DNA of 64,000 nucleotides. Origin: Symsagittifera roscoffensis. Its lineage: Eukaryota > Xenacoelomorpha > Acoela > Convolutidae. Of this stretch, positions 1 to 11,945 are shown piece after piece. The notes under the pieces are model-generated. The model ran no database searches, was not told the origin of the DNA, and saw nothing but the letters and a program-made list of their open reading frames with translations. The position numbers and the translations under genes are program-made. Every line of letters begins with the position of its first letter. The stretch's first letter is position 1. The stretch lies in contig NC_087063.1 of NCBI RefSeq assembly GCF_963678635.1, positions 45,428,101 through 45,492,100 on the forward strand. The letters are read 5' to 3'.

Positions 1-175
1 AACCGCCACAATTTTACCTCACCCGAAAAAAGACCAGTTAATGGCCAATATCAAAGCAAGGAGCTATATATTAAACAGAACCGTGTTTTCGATTAGATAC
101 TTTGTAATGTCCTAATAACCAAAAAAAAATTTACCCAAAAGTAGCCAAAATCAAATAGTATATTTCACCACTTTT

Positions 176-484
176 ATGCAAGAGAAAGAAGTTTTATCAA
201 CACTAGATTTACGAGAAGACATTTTACAAAGTCAAAGAGAGACAGACCTCTTTCTTCAAAAAAATACGTCATCACGTTTGAAAAGGCAAAAAAACTTTAA
301 AAGATTTTTTCAAGATGAAGAACAGGAGCAAACGCGGAAAAACTGCTGTGATAATTTGAAATTTCAATGCTTTATTAGTGTAGAAAAATCTTTTCACATA
401 CCTGCTCTATACGAATGCCAAAACTGCAAGCAAAATGAAAGCAAAGAAACAGCACGTCACGACATAATATGCAATATAGGATAA
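176..484 (+). CDS. unrecognised small ORF, possibly a fragment
   Basis: A 102-codon open frame starting with ATG. The protein is charged and Lys/Gln/Glu-rich in its first half. The second half has Cys pairs (CC near residue 58; CQNC near residue 80) that could be half of a zinc-binding site. I recognise no family. The neighbourhood is AT-rich repeat DNA with no matching exon or promoter in view, so it may be a remnant of a transposase or gag rather than a gene. No second copy of it was noticed elsewhere in the window. Confidence 0.2.
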   Translation: MQEKEVLSTLDLREDILQSQRETDLFLQKNTSSRLKRQKNFKRFFQDEEQEQTRKNCCDNLKFQCFISVEKSFHIPALYECQNCKQNESKETARHDIICNIG

Positions 485-715
485 CAACTATTAAATAATC
501 AATCTCCGAAATTCAGAGCGCCATTTTTTGCTGAAAAAATTGCATGTCTGCAACAAAAAGAATAAAATTATGAAGAATTTACTAAAGACAAAATTGGGCT
601 GCGTTTTGAAATTGCCAGAAGAAATCAGTTCAGAACATTAGCTTAAAAACGATAGCTCTTTTTAAATGCGTGTTAATTAAGAAAGATAAACTGCTGCATA
701 CTTTCCTTCTCCTAC

Positions 716-812
716 AGTTATTGTTCCAACTTTCGATACGAAAGTAACGGAATATTTGTGCTCGGGGTGGTTTCTTTTCTTCAGACAAATTTCGGCTTTT
801 GAACTAGCCATT
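716..812 (+). repeat. dispersed repeat R1, copy 1
   Basis: About 97 bp closely match 51420-51517, sharing a block that runs from TTATTGTTCC through CGATACGAAAGTAACGG and GTGCTCGGGGTGG to AACTAGCCAT. Both copies are in the same orientation. The second copy is cut by an assembly gap, so the full repeat is probably longer. One frame stays open through both copies, but no family is recognised. Confidence 0.6.
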
Positions 813-929
813 CTTGACGGCATTTTAAAAATATCATTCGAAAGGTGTTATTGTCATGAGCTTAAATTTGAAAAGATATTTCACCTGTGATCATTTTTTG
901 TATGGTTATGGGGGTTTAAAGATAGCCAT

Positions 930-985
930 TTTGGCCAATTTGGGACAATTAACGCGCGATATATTGCGCGCTATTAACGCGTAAG
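930..985. repeat. GC-rich palindrome in AT-rich DNA
   Basis: The stretch holds a self-complementary segment around GCGCGATATATTGCGCGC, followed by ATTAACGCG. It can fold as a short hairpin. It lies about 230 bp left of the R2 hairpin repeat, and a related TAGCGCGTTAAA motif lies about 60 bp right of the second R2 copy (near 48300), so the two may belong to one degenerate repeat. Confidence 0.35.
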
Positions 986-1204
986 CGGAGATTTAATCAT
1001 TCTGAAATCGTTCCAAATTAATTTAAGGAAGTTTAGTTGCCACAATTGATATAGGAGCAAAATTTATCCCTTTGTATTTTATATGGCGTGTGGGGGGATG
1101 ATTTTTGCAAAAATCTTAAATTGAAAAAATATATATATTTTTTTCTACATTTGATTTTTCAAGTTATTTTTTTTTCGTACATTTTTTCATGTTATTACTG
1201 CTCC

Positions 1205-1265
1205 ATAGACCTTAAAAGGCAGCCGGAACATTCAGGGCTTCGCCCTGATACGAGCAGTTTTGTTT
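1205..1265 (+). repeat. dispersed hairpin repeat R2, copy 1
   Basis: Contains AACATTCAGGGC, a three-base loop, and GCCCTGATACGAGCAG. The CAGGGC/GCCCTG arms form a hairpin. A close match lies at 48195-48240 in the same orientation, with a change in the loop and one inserted dinucleotide. Confidence 0.5.
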
Positions 1266-1299
1266 TAGTTAAACTCATTTCAAAAAGCATAATTTGAAT

Positions 1300-2030
1300 T
1301 TTTTGAAAGCTACTCTAAAAAAATCTATCAATTCTGCGTTGACGTGTTTAACAAAAAGTTCTTGAAAATGACACACAATAAGCTAAGTGAATTCTCAAAA
1401 CGGCCTTATCGTCAGTATATACGGCTCCAAGTCAGCAATGCATGTTGAGATCAATGATAGAAAAGCTTAGAGACTTCGAACTTCATTTTTTGCTGACCAG
1501 GTAACGAACTTAGGCGAAAGATTCGGCATCTTTTCGCAAGTTGGCAACCAAAGTGCTATCCCATTAGACACCCATATACATGCTTGTATTGGCTCCAACA
1601 CCTCCAAAAAACTAACCTCGGAAAAACAATCGTGGTGCAAGACTGCTCAGACAAAGTTTTAATTAATGGGAAAGGTGATAATGATATCTTATATTATTTA
1701 AACTATGTAAAGTGTGAATTTTTTTCGAGTATACACATTGCTACTAGAGTTAGCCGCGTTACTAGTTTCTTATGAAAATTCCATCCTATATTAGAGTAAA
1801 GAATGCATCATGGTAACATCGAAGCTACAAACTTCTATGCTGAAACAATACAAACGCTTAAATCCAAAAACAAACAATGGGTATTTAAATGATGGAAATC
1901 TAGCCGTAATAACTAGCGGAGGATAAAAAAAGTAAGATTGAATGATAATTAATTTTTAGAAAGCCCATTGTGGCTTGGGTATTTTTCAGTTCGCGTTCTT
2001 TTTTAAATAGTTTCATATAACGTTATGTCT
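1300..2030. other. AT-rich intergenic stretch, nothing recognised
   Basis: Only short ORFs without recognisable motifs occur here. No RNA gene or repeat pair shared with the rest of the window was found. Confidence 0.5.
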
Positions 2031-2035
2031 GGAAC

Positions 2036-2338
2036 TTGACCATATGTAGCATGTCGAAAGGAGAGAACTGGATCTTATGTGTGAGGTGTCAGAGGTGGAC
2101 ACATAATACTTGCATGGGATATTCGAAGGATGAGTTCAAGTTTTTGGAGAGAGCAAATGTGACCTTTACATGTAACAGCTGTCTACAGAGTCCTTCAATT
2201 GATGCAATTGATACAAAGGAATTGAGCAGAGATATCACGGAGCTCAAGGAGAGTGTGAAAAGTACTCGAACTATGGTGGAGGAAGTTCTTTCATGTAGAC
2301 AGCCCCAGCAAACCGAATTTGGGATTAAACTCAATTGA
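2036..2338 (+). pseudogene. LINE PHD-type zinc finger and coiled segment (ORF1-like)
   Basis: The open frame carries CVRC, then W-x-H-x4-C and later CNSC. This spacing fits the second half of a PHD finger, whose first Cys pair would lie upstream of the visible start. A Leu/Glu/Lys-rich stretch after the finger (about residues 58-95) looks like a short coiled coil. In CR1-like LINEs such fingers precede the endonuclease and are thought to help chromatin or RNA binding. The frame ends in a stop soon after. A second frame (2319-2555) continues with a segment that may be the rest of the ORF1-like region. Confidence 0.65.
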
Positions 2339-2689
2339 AATTTCATCTTTTTGGCTACTCGGAAAGTTCGAACTTGGGAAAACACGACCCAGGCAGATCG
2401 TTGTAAAGATTCGTGACGTTTTTACAGTAGAAAAAATACTCGCACGCGCCCCCAACTTTAAAATGTACGAACCGGAGTATGTGGGAAACAAATACTCAAT
2501 TTTTAGTTCGAAATCTTTAAACAAAGAAGAGCAAGCAAAAGAGCAATCCTTATGAAAAAAACGCAGAGAGCTACTCAACGAAGGAACAGCGTACACTGAT
2601 ATCAAGATACGAAAAGCATTTTATACTTGAAAAACAGGCCAGTTGAAATTTTCAACTCACTAAATGATTCAAAATTTGAAACTTTAAAA

Positions 2690-3210
2690 TATCAAGAAGT
2701 CAAGAATTTTCAAATTTTTTAATAGCAAACCCAAATGATTTTGTTTGCATAGCAGAGACTTGGTTAAAAAATGAACAAACAGTTTCAGAGCTATTTTTAC
2801 CAGAATACCAATGTTTTCGTTCTAATCGTAAATCGCCATTGAAAACTACAGCCCGTGGTGGTAGCATGATATGCGTTAAATCAAGCTATAACTCCGAACA
2901 AGCCTTTTGCGATTTTGACACAAACGGTTCTGCAGTTGCTTGTTACGTTAATATCAATCAAAAGAAAATTTTGATTGTATGTTGCTATAACCCTCCGGCA
3001 AATAGTAAATATGCGTATACAAGTGAAGACCTAACAAGATTTTTCAATCATATAAATCAGCTGACAAGAAATTGCGATGATATTATCATTTACGGCGATT
3101 TCAATTTTTCCACAATTAACTGGTGTAGCTTATCTTCAGAAAAATTTTTGGAGCGAGAGTTTTTGAGCATAATCGAAAAAAAACCAACTTTCAACAAAAA
3201 TAGACTTTAA
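2690..3210 (+). pseudogene. LINE endonuclease domain (exonuclease-endonuclease-phosphatase fold)
   Basis: An upstream frame reads through a segment resembling the first conserved endonuclease strand (IAETWLKNEQ near 2750). The open frame from 2839 then carries GGSMICVKSS, CCYNPPANS and the diagnostic GDFNFSTINW block near 3090-3122. These match the metal-binding and DNA-nicking core of apurinic-like endonucleases of CR1/L2-type LINEs, which cut target DNA to prime reverse transcription. The C-terminal motif (SDH) is not found in frame before the stop. The copy is frameshifted between 2700 and 2840. Confidence 0.75.
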
Positions 3211-3391
3211 TACAGCAGCAAGCAGTATATAAGATCTCATCTTGGTTAGTGAGAACATAGAGTGCGTAAATTTGAAGCAAATGACCAGCGGCGAATGTCA
3301 AATCACCAAAATGTCAAATCACTACCCAATTTATCTTAGTTTTTCGGCTATAGGGCAGAATAATATATAGAGATGTTATGTAAAAAGTGGT

Positions 3392-3925
3392 GTGTATAGT
3401 TTTTGTAGTGGAGACTATGAAAATTTAATGCGCATTATTTCAACAAATCCGTTCAATTCCTATTGCTGGTCAAACCCAAATTGTATTGTTGAAAATTGGT
3501 ACCTTTGGCTGAATGTTTTTCTGAATGAAACTATGCCAAAAAGAACCCAGCATCGAGCTTCTCTGCCACCTTGGATAAGCCAGAGTACATCTCATCTAAT
3601 TAAAGGTCTTAAGACAGCAAGAAGAAGATATAAAGATTTGCATCCAAAGGTTCTGAAACTGAAGTTAATGCTGAAAAAAAGCTGTGGAAATGACAAGATA
3701 GAATATGAACAAAATCTAGCAGCCAAGAGATCAACTGGGAAGCTTTTTAAGTATTTCAAGGCCTTCAAAAAATCAAATTTTCCCAACCTTGTTTTTATAA
3801 AAATGAAAAAGCAGAAAATGAGAGTGACAAAGCCCAACTATTTTCGAAGTTTTTTGCATCCATTTACGTACAATCTTTTGAATTTTTTGAGCCTTTTCAA
3901 GATTGTTCAAAGAACTGTTTTCTAA
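3392..3925 (+). pseudogene. LINE linker between endonuclease and RT
   Basis: The frame contains PPWISQSTSHLIKGLKTARRRY and a Lys-rich helix ending in KLFKYFKAFKKS. This arrangement is typical of the linker between endonuclease and RT in CR1-like LINEs, where basic residues follow a P-W-x-x-x motif. The frame is lost at 3840-3925, after which the RT continues in other frames. Confidence 0.6.
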
Positions 3926-4089
3926 GCAACCTAACAGTCGAAGAAACTGAAATCGAAAGCATATGCGAAAAACTAAATGTCATTAAAAGTAAAGGACCCG
4001 ATGAACTACCACCAGTGCTTTTTCTGAAATAAAGAAAAAAAATTTCCAATTCCTTTTTTCAAATCTTTACTAAAATTCTACAAATTTCT

Positions 4090-5224
4090 ATTGTTCCAGA
4101 CGCGTGGAAAATGCAATAATCAGTCCGGTTTTTAAAAAGGGTAATAAAGCAGACATAGAAAATTATAGACCTGTTTCTCTTTCATCTCTGCCCTCTAAAA
4201 TTTTTGAAAGAATTGTCTTCATTCGACCATATGATCATTACAATATGATTTTTGACAAATCTCAATTCGAATTTTGAAAGAACCGGTCAACAATTCAACA
4301 ACTCTTGACCTTTCAAAACGAAACATATAAAGGAATCAAAAATAGAGAAATTGAAATTATTTTTATAGACTTTGGCAAAGCTTTCCACAGATTTGATCAT
4401 GGAATTTTGTTACGAAAATTGTTTTGTCAAGGTTAAACTTTTAAAACGGATCAAATCTTACCCTTACCAATGGGCACCAGACTTTTCGAATAAACGGCAA
4501 AGACTCTTCAAGAGAAAAAGTAACCAGTGGAGTGCCACAGGGTAGCATACTGGCTATTTGTTTTTTCTCGTCTTTTTTGTGTAAATCTTAAAACTATGTT
4601 ATTTGCAGACGATTCTAAATTCACCAGTTCTGGTCAGGCACAAGAGCAAATCCAAAGTGACCTGAATAATGTGTTTAATTGGACCATCGACAATAATATG
4701 CCCTTCCCTTTAGACAAATGTACGTATCTAAAATTAAGAAAAAATGCAAATGATTTTTTTTCAACGGATTCAAGATCAAAGAAATAGACGTACAAAAAGA
4801 CCTCGGCTTGACAATATCAAGTGATTTAAACTGGAATAACCACATAGACAATGCATGCAAGAAAGCAAACCGTGTATTTTTCATGATAAAACGTAATACA
4901 AACTATCTGAGTCGTACTGCAAAATTGAACCTTTATAAATCTATGGTAGTCCCAGTTTTAACATACGCCAGTCCCTGCTATCTATTAAACAAATATGTCA
5001 CAAATGAACTTGAGACTAATCAAAAAAGAGTCGTCAAATGGATTTTTCCTCAATTGCAAATTTTACCGCTTCCTATGTATATACATATAAATAATATTTT
5101 GCTGCTTTCAAAAATCGGATTACGAAGATACGACAATATGCATGTAAATGTGTCCATATTAACAGAGTCCTCTCGCGGTGTAATGTTTCAGTTGAAACGG
5201 CCTAAACGCCTGAAAGCTGATTAA
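4090..5224 (+). pseudogene. LINE reverse transcriptase, frameshifted
   Basis: Across three frames the RT blocks appear in order: PVFKKGN with NYRPVSL (4130-4190), QFEF-KNRST (about 4262-4295, for the usual QFGF), IDFGKAF with LLRKLF (4370-4430, motif A), SGVPQGS (4528-4550), LFADDSKF (4600-4622, the catalytic ADD), DLGLTISSDLNWNNHID (4800-4850, thumb) and YKSMVVPVLTYAS (4935-4975). The catalytic Asp pair is intact, but several frameshifts and stops make this a pseudogene. The closing frame 4808-5224 is the longest open piece. Residue order and motifs point to the CR1/L2/Rex side of LINEs. Confidence 0.8.
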
Positions 5225-5464
5225 AATTTCTTCTTTCAAACTTGCAGACTGGTCAATACTTTAAAGATAGACTTGAGGGTTTATTGTGGTCTCAAACAGC
5301 TACTACTGAGGCAATTCTGGTTGAAATTTAGAGAATATAAGGAAGTTGACAAGTGCACGTGGAAAATTGGGTGCGATTGTGTGGCGAACAACTGCCGCAG
5401 CAAGACGTACATATGACGATACAATGAAGGGGCCAAGACCCCATGTGGAAACACGGAAGCCATC

Positions 5465-5540
<76 letters not shown>
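5465..5540 (+). repeat. (TAC)n microsatellite
   Basis: About 25 uninterrupted TAC/CTA triplets. It follows the LINE by about 240 bp and could be the 3' tail repeat of that element, since some CR1-like LINEs end in short tandem repeats; that link is inference. The long poly-Tyr or poly-Ser runs in flanking open frames are artefacts of the repeat. Confidence 0.95.
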
Positions 5541-5542
<2 letters not shown>

Positions 5543-6280
5543 ACTAGCTTTAACTGCTTTTCGAGCCTCAGCAGTAGATGCAAAAGCAAACTTCGGCAAT
5601 TTTTTTGTTTTAAAGCACATGAAAGAATCATATAATGATGCAAAAAAAAGTTTGATCTGATTCAGCAAAATGAGAAGTATTTCTTAAAAACGAAGTCCTT
5701 AAAACTTGGACCGAGCACATGTTTGAAAGTTTGCCAGAGCATTGTTGAAATTCAGCCTAGTTAAAACTTTAAAAATCACAATTCAGCTACCTAAAATCGA
5801 CATTGGACACAACTTTCTCTCAAGAATATGTAAAAAAAATAGATGTGCCTGCGGCAAAAATGTAAGCAAAGTTGGCTGCTAAAAATGCAGAGAAAAGAAA
5901 CAAGAGCAAAATAAACTAAAGCACAACTTAGCATAAAATGTCTGAAAGACTTCTTGTTGCGTCATATCAGCTCAAACATTCAGTTTGTTTTGTACAGGTA
6001 TTAGTTTTCACAAACTGAATGGCTTTTTTCTCAACCATCTCACTAATTAATTTTTTTCACGTTATATCTTGATTTTCCCTCTTGCTGAAATTCCAATTTT
6101 TTTTACTGGTGGACATGACGATGGAAATATCTTTTGGTTAACAAATTTAAAACTAAGTTAAACTGCAGACAACTGATTGGTCCAAGAAAAGTTTTAAAAA
6201 TTTTTAAGACGTGTGGTTGACATAGTTAGAACAATGAGAGGCAATTCTTAGGTAGTCCCGGAGGCTTCTAAGAAATTTCA
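5541..6280. other. AT-rich stretch with a small Cys-rich relic
   Basis: No gene is supported. Near 5840-5930 a short frame reads RCACGKN and then, past one stop, KCREKK. This resembles a zinc-binding fragment but is too short to assign. Confidence 0.3.
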
Positions 6281-6282
6281 TC

Positions 6283-6560
6283 CAAACTTGCACTTAAATA
6301 TAGAAAAACTTGATGCAAACTGTGATTTGGCATTTTTGATTCCAAAATTAAATGTGGACACACGAAAACAGGTCGCATGTGGGTTGTACCAAAAACCCAC
6401 TGATACCGCGACATAGTCTGGTTTTTCTAATTCTAGATACTGCGCACTATAGAAGTACAAGCGATTTTTTTGAGGATACGGTCCATTGTACTCTCGAAAC
6501 ACCTCATAGCAAAAAAATTGTTAACAATTGATTGAATTTCATTAGCCGAAAGGTCGCGGG
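6283..6560 (+). pseudogene. possible RT remnant of Penelope-like type
   Basis: On the + strand one frame reads LIPKLNVDTRKQ and then GLYQKPTDTAT. After a stop it continues SGFSNSRYCAL, a stop, KYKRFF and further stops. The Y-x-KPT-x-T signature followed some 15-25 residues later by K-Y-K is characteristic of the region after the catalytic motif in Penelope-like and related RTs. The catalytic motif itself is not visible upstream and no GIY-YIG nuclease was seen. It is heavily decayed, and the assignment rests on one motif. Confidence 0.3.
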
Positions 6561-6679
6561 TAACCAAAATTGCATGACCGAAAAGTTTTTGACAGCTGTG
6601 GAAATCATTCCGAATCGAAAAGTTGTAATAATTGCGAAACAAAAACTGAAAAGTCTGAAACACTACAGACGAAACTTGC

Positions 6680-8330
6680 TAATTTTTCTGTAAACGAATA
6701 TATATAAAAACAACTGTATAGTTTAAATTGCTTATAAAGGTTTTAAAAGTTTTTTTTTGTTAATCTTCACATATTTTTCGCGATTGAGTTTTAAAAACTG
6801 TAAACACGTTAACCCTGATGATGAAAAAAAATTAAACTACCGTATAATTTGATATTATGATGTTTTTTAATCTTTTGTATTCGTCAATAGTCGTTTAGGT
6901 TGTATGCTTGTCAATATTCGAAGAATATCCCACAAAATCATCTAAATCTACCTTTTATGATTAACGAACAATTATTTTAAATCATCATTTTTTATCAATA
7001 CCGGTTTTTAAATCGAAAATACAAAATCAACCATATACTTTCATGCGCGGCTATTTGCCACCAATTTACTTGTTAAGAATAGATGATGATCATTCAAAAT
7101 ATTTCTTGGCTTCTGATTTTTCAGAATGCAAAATTTGCTCCCAAACTCCTAAAAAATAACTTGTGCTTACTTTTTAATTTAATAATTATCTGATTTTGTA
7201 TGTAATTTCAAGTAAATAACCCTCATTTGTAGTTTCATTAGCACAAGCAATTAAAAAGAGTATCTTACTATTCTTCTTTCTTCTGGTTGATTTTATTATG
7301 AAATGTACATCCGAATCCAGAACCATGGTATAAAAATATCCAAATAGCTGAAAATTTAAAGTGCTGTGAGAACAGCCTGAGTTTTTTTTTACCTTAAGTG
7401 TTGAAGTCGCTGTAACAAAAAAAAGACATAAAATTTAGTCTAAACACTAAGTGACATTGCAGTTTTTGACTTAGGAGAAATAGGGTTCAATGAATCAAAC
7501 AATGGCAGCTTATAGGCTCTATGGAGGGAAACTTTGAGTGAATTCAGGTTATTTAATTGATACCTAGAATTTCCAAAAAGGAGACCTGATGTTGATTACT
7601 TTGGTAAATCTAAGGAAAAATTTAAGCCAATTCCTTTTCTAATAACAATTTCCAACAATTTTTTACAGCAATCAAGATTTTTTTGAAAGCCCTAATGAAA
7701 TTGGCCAGCTTCTTTTTTTTTCTTTGATCTTGTTGCCAAAAAAAGTCAACATTTGCCATGTACAGTCTATAATAAAACCGATTAAACACAAAATATGTAA
7801 AACCCAATTTCACGAAATTAGTTGGAATTTTTCGATGGTTAATCAAATCTCAAAAATTGTTCCAATTTTACAAAGAAAAAGTAGCGCAATGTAAAACAGC
7901 TTTTGCACCACAAACTGCATTATAAAAAAAACTAAACAAAAACAAAATTCTAGAAGATGGGTACTCTGCCAAAAAAATATACCCAGAAAAATAAACGAAG
8001 ACTTTGAAAAATTTCAATGATGAGAAAATTATCAATAAATGATTCCTGCTTTGTTTTTTTTTCGTAGGTAGAATTAATCCATGTTGTAAAGTGGGTAAAA
8101 TGTTAAAAAACTCACTCTCAACATTTGGATCTTTCTAAAGATTATTCTTAACAAAGAAAAGTCAAAAGGACCTATTTATTGTTAATTTTCGTCTTTGTCA
8201 AAAAAGAACATTAGAATGCAAAAACAAATTTGGACACCAAAACTATAGATAACCACCAAGTTTTTCAATAAATTATCCTGGGCACTTAAAGACGGATCAA
8301 TTAGAAAGTGTGAAAACTTACAATTTTTTT
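6680..8330. other. AT-rich stretch, nothing recognised
   Basis: Only short random ORFs and A/T runs. No conserved protein block was read in either strand and no repeat pair was found with other parts of the window. Confidence 0.4.
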
Positions 8331-8339
8331 TGAGCTTAT

Positions 8340-8640
8340 GGTGTTCAGGAGGACTTCAGCCAATCTTATATAAGTCTTGTTATCTCTGTATCAAAATATG
8401 ATCCTGAAGAACCAGAAAATTACAAGTCTTTGACAATAACGGGGGGATTGGCAGAAGTTTTCAAATTAATAAAACAACAATTACGTCCTGAAAAATAATC
8501 GTATAAGTAAAACACAATTTCGGTTCTGACCATGTTATTCAAGTATGGATGGATTTGCATATTGTACTGACAGATTTCAAAAAACAATCGCTTAAAAAAA
8601 CTCCATCAATTTTACTTCTTTCTAACAGGTAAACATGTAG
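8340..8640 (+). pseudogene. LINE RT relic, distinct from the array to its right
   Basis: A frame reads DPEEPENYKSLTI, then LAEVFKLIKQQLRPEK. A stop follows, and shortly after it comes KTQFRF for the usual TQFGF. The order E-N-Y-R-x-[IL]-[ST] then FEKLI then QFGF is the palm entry of LINE reverse transcriptases. No catalytic motif follows before the sequence becomes unreadable. The wording of the motif differs from the units at 9.3-16.8 kb, so it is probably another family. Confidence 0.5.
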
Positions 8641-9283
8641 GTATATTAAAAAACGTACAAACTAAAAATAACTTCAAATAATTGTAGAAAACCTCTCAAA
8701 TTACTTCAAAACACTTTCACTAAAATTATACGCCAAATTTTTTTTTCTTATTTATAAATTGACTTTTTTTCAGGAAGAACTAACAAACTTAGGTAAAATT
8801 TTTTTTTAAATAGGTTGCCGCTATTGAATGCCCTTTTCTTGAGACACTTACCTTTTACGAATAAGTTAGTCAATAAAATCAATAAAATATTATTTAAAAA
8901 GCAGTAATTTCAATTGAAAATAAATAAATTACAGTTAATTTCATTTTAACAGTGTCAAATACAAGTTTTTATGATATTTGAAAAAGCAATAATTAAAACA
9001 AATACAAATTACATCTTTGAGTAAAAAACCAAGCCCTTTTGGAAAACTTGAACAAATTCACTTGACAGCCGTATTCAGTTTGAAATATTCAAACCATCAA
9101 TTTTGTGATTTCTGTCATACAAAAAGCTTTTCCTCAAACTGCATGAAAACACTCATTTTTCTTAAAAGTTGTTCTATGAAAAAATTTTGCCAACTTGGAA
9201 CAAAAACAAAAAAAAAATAAAATAGTTACGAAGCTTCAAAATATAATACTTTTTTCATATTTAAAAAATAAAGCATCCAAACT

Positions 9284-10780
9284 GTAGCAAACAAACTGTT
9301 TGCGAATAGTACCACTCACATATTAGAAAACTTTTAGAAGGTCATATGATTAGTGATTAAGACATCTGAGAGGTAGTAGTATGAGTATGAGATGGATGCA
9401 ATTCGTTGTATCACTTTTGTACTATTGGGTTCCTTTGAACAAAATCAAAAACAGGGCAGTGAAAAAACAAACATGTGACAAAGAAAACGCTTAAAGCTAG
9501 TTCGAGCCCTAATTAAAAACTCAAATTTCAATCTGAATTAGGTAACCGTATAAAAAACACCTGAAAAGTTTTAATTTTAAAAAATTGTGTAACTATATGC
9601 TAAACAAGTTACAAAAACTTCCAACACCATCAAAAACGTCGCCCAATGAAAGAAATGCGTAAAAAAACCGTAGAATTGATAAAACAGCAGAGAATTTATT
9701 TTTTGTGAACATTTAGAGACAAAAACAAGTCAGTGTTTTCACATTTTAGATCAAAACTATCATGATAGATGATACCTATCAGGACATCGAAAAAAACTTA
9801 ATCAGCCGGCAACTGTCAATTTTTTTGGAAATTGTCTCGACGATTTAAAAAAACATAGTTTTTCTGTTTCAGGAAATTGCAGTGACTAAAAAATGCCAAT
9901 CCACTTCGATACGGTGCTTGGTAGGGAACAAGAACAAAAATTGGTTTCTGCTTCTTCACACCAAATTGAAACAGATTGAAAAATTAATAATTAGAGTTAA
10001 AAATCGGGGCCGTCAAATTACCGCCAGGGACCATAAATTGAAAGATTTGTCTTTGCCACAAACAATTGCTGTATTGGATAAAAACTGCTCAATTAAGACC
10101 AGTTCCTGAAAAGAGAAACCACGCCAAAACTGAAAACTATTGACCAATATCCAATATCTATATGTCCAACTCTCAAACGCTTCAGAACGTTTACTGAAAA
10201 AAACTTACAGTTTTTTTAGTGAAAGGTTTTTTTTCTAAAAATCAATTCGGGTTTGTCAGCGCTCCTTTCTAACCAAAGCCTTATCAAATAAACCACCAGA
10301 AAATTAACAAAGAAAAACCTTGCGCAAATCGAACGTGCTTTGCCTTGATGTTTCTGAAACAGTTGTTTCAATTTCACCTAAAATGCTTTTGAGAAAAAGA
10401 TGGGCTCGGAATCAAAAACAATGAGCATACTCGGAAAGTTTTTGTAGAATGTAGAAAATCCATTTGAACGGATGCACTGACAAATTGATTTCAAGCAGAG
10501 AGCACCCCAACACACGGTAAGGATCGGCAGCTATTTATTTTTTATGTTAATGACTTGGAGAAATTAATAGACAACTACTGCAAAAGTGAGAGTGAGAGAT
10601 TTCGTTAAAAGTTCAACATAAAAGACAACCAAAATAAACAAAATTTCTTTGTCGAATAACCTACACTCAAAAATTTTTTATCAAAAGATTTGCCTGTGAA
10701 CTTCATTCACTAAAAAAAACTGTTTAAATGTTGACGTAAAGTAAGCATTTTACAAAAAAACTTTAAAAAGGTTTGAGTCT
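9284..10780 (+). repeat. array unit A
   Basis: A nearly complete unit. Its RT relic reads PVPEK-NHAKTENY then PISI (10100-10160), QLSNASERLLKK (10165-10200), NQFGF (10240), LCLDVSETV with LLRKR (10337-10400, motif A) and LFIFYVNDLEKLID (10528-10570). The segment after this (catalytic ADD and thumb) is mostly deleted relative to units B and D. Confidence 0.6.
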
Positions 10781-11945
10781 GTCAGAAATATGTGGGGACT
10801 AAAAGTAGCAAACAGATTGTTTCCGAATAGTACCAGCCATATATTAGAAAATTTTGTAGATCGTATGAATAGTGATTTAGACATGTGAGTGGTGGCAGTA
10901 CGCGTATGAGATGAAAACATTTCATTGTATCACCTTTAAATTATTGGCTTCCTGCGAGCAAAATCCAGACGAAGATAATGAATAAACAAATGTGTGACAA
11001 AAACGCCTAAAATAAATTCTAAGTCCCAGTGAAAAAAAAAGTTATTTTTATCCACAAGATCTGCAAGATTTAATTGAAAAATAAACAAGTCGAAAGTTTT
11101 TTTAAACAGCCTAAGGCAATGCTATGAAAATACACCTGTAAAGAGTAACCCTTTAAACAAATGTGTAACTATTTAAACTTATTAGAGAAACTTCCTGCAC
11201 CATAAAAATTGTTATTGTATGAAAATTATCAGAGAAAAATCTTTGCGCAAATTGAATATACTTTCATCGATGCTTTTGAAATTCTTCGTTCAATTTCACC
11301 AAAAATAATTTTGAGAAAATGATGGGCTTGGAATCAAAAACACTGAGCTTACTCAGAAGTTTTTTGTAGAACATAGAAAATCCATTTGAACGGACGCTTC
11401 GCCGATAAATTGAATTCAATCAAGAGGCATCCCAAGACCCGGTAAGGATCGGCTTCTATTCATCATTTATAATATTGACTTGGAAAAACCAATAGACAAC
11501 AACTACAAAAGGATACAATAAGAAGATGATACAGTCTGTTGAGCACATTTGAGTTTATTTTTGTGAAAAAATAAGAACTAGCTCAATTTTGCCCCTGAAA
11601 CTTAATAAAAAAATGAACCTTGTTATCACTTGTTTCAGAGAAGATAAGTCAGTCAGAAAATCCAGAGGGGGCGGTTTGAAAAACTGAATACTTTTTTCAG
11701 ACCCAACAAGCAACATCCGAACAAAAGTGAAAGTAAAAGACTTTGTGTAAAAGTCAACATACATGACAATGAAATCTGAATAAAATTTTTTGAGTCAAGT
11801 CTAATCGTCTAATCGTCGAATAATCGTCGAATTGTTTTTATCGAAAGCTTTACCGGTGACTTTCATTCACTGAAAACAAGCAACTGGGTATAGGTTTACT
11901 GTAAAGTAAGAATTTCACAACAAAACTTTAAAAAAGCTTTGAGTC
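10780..11945 (+). repeat. array unit B, internally deleted
   Basis: The start matches unit A up to about 11220, then jumps straight to the motif-A segment (TTTGCGCAAATTG, 11240). The stretch holding the NYRP and QFGF blocks is missing. The distal part retains EDDTV (near 11525), corresponding to the catalytic ADD motif, and continues to 11945. Confidence 0.6.

Larger units (their letters stand above)
2036..5464 (+). mobile_element. decayed LINE (non-LTR retrotransposon), CR1/L2-like
   Basis: Pieces of a typical two-part LINE protein follow each other in the right order on the + strand. They are a Cys/His-rich PHD-like finger (2036-2335), apurinic-like endonuclease (about 2690-3210), linker (3392-3840) and reverse transcriptase with palm and thumb motifs (about 4090-5224). 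Frames change repeatedly and stops interrupt them, so the copy is dead. The region after the RT ends in a long (TAC)n tract, which may be the element's tail. No target-site duplication could be identified by eye. The PHD-endonuclease-RT order is known from the CR1/L2/Rex group; assignment to a clade is inference. Confidence 0.8.

Noticed and set aside
5346-5660. ORFs with poly-Tyr or poly-Ser tracts
   Set aside because: They are translations of the (TAC)n microsatellite; no conserved sequence flanks them.
7622-7846. 74-codon - strand ORF
   Set aside because: Lys/Phe-rich translation of AT-rich DNA, no motif, no second copy.
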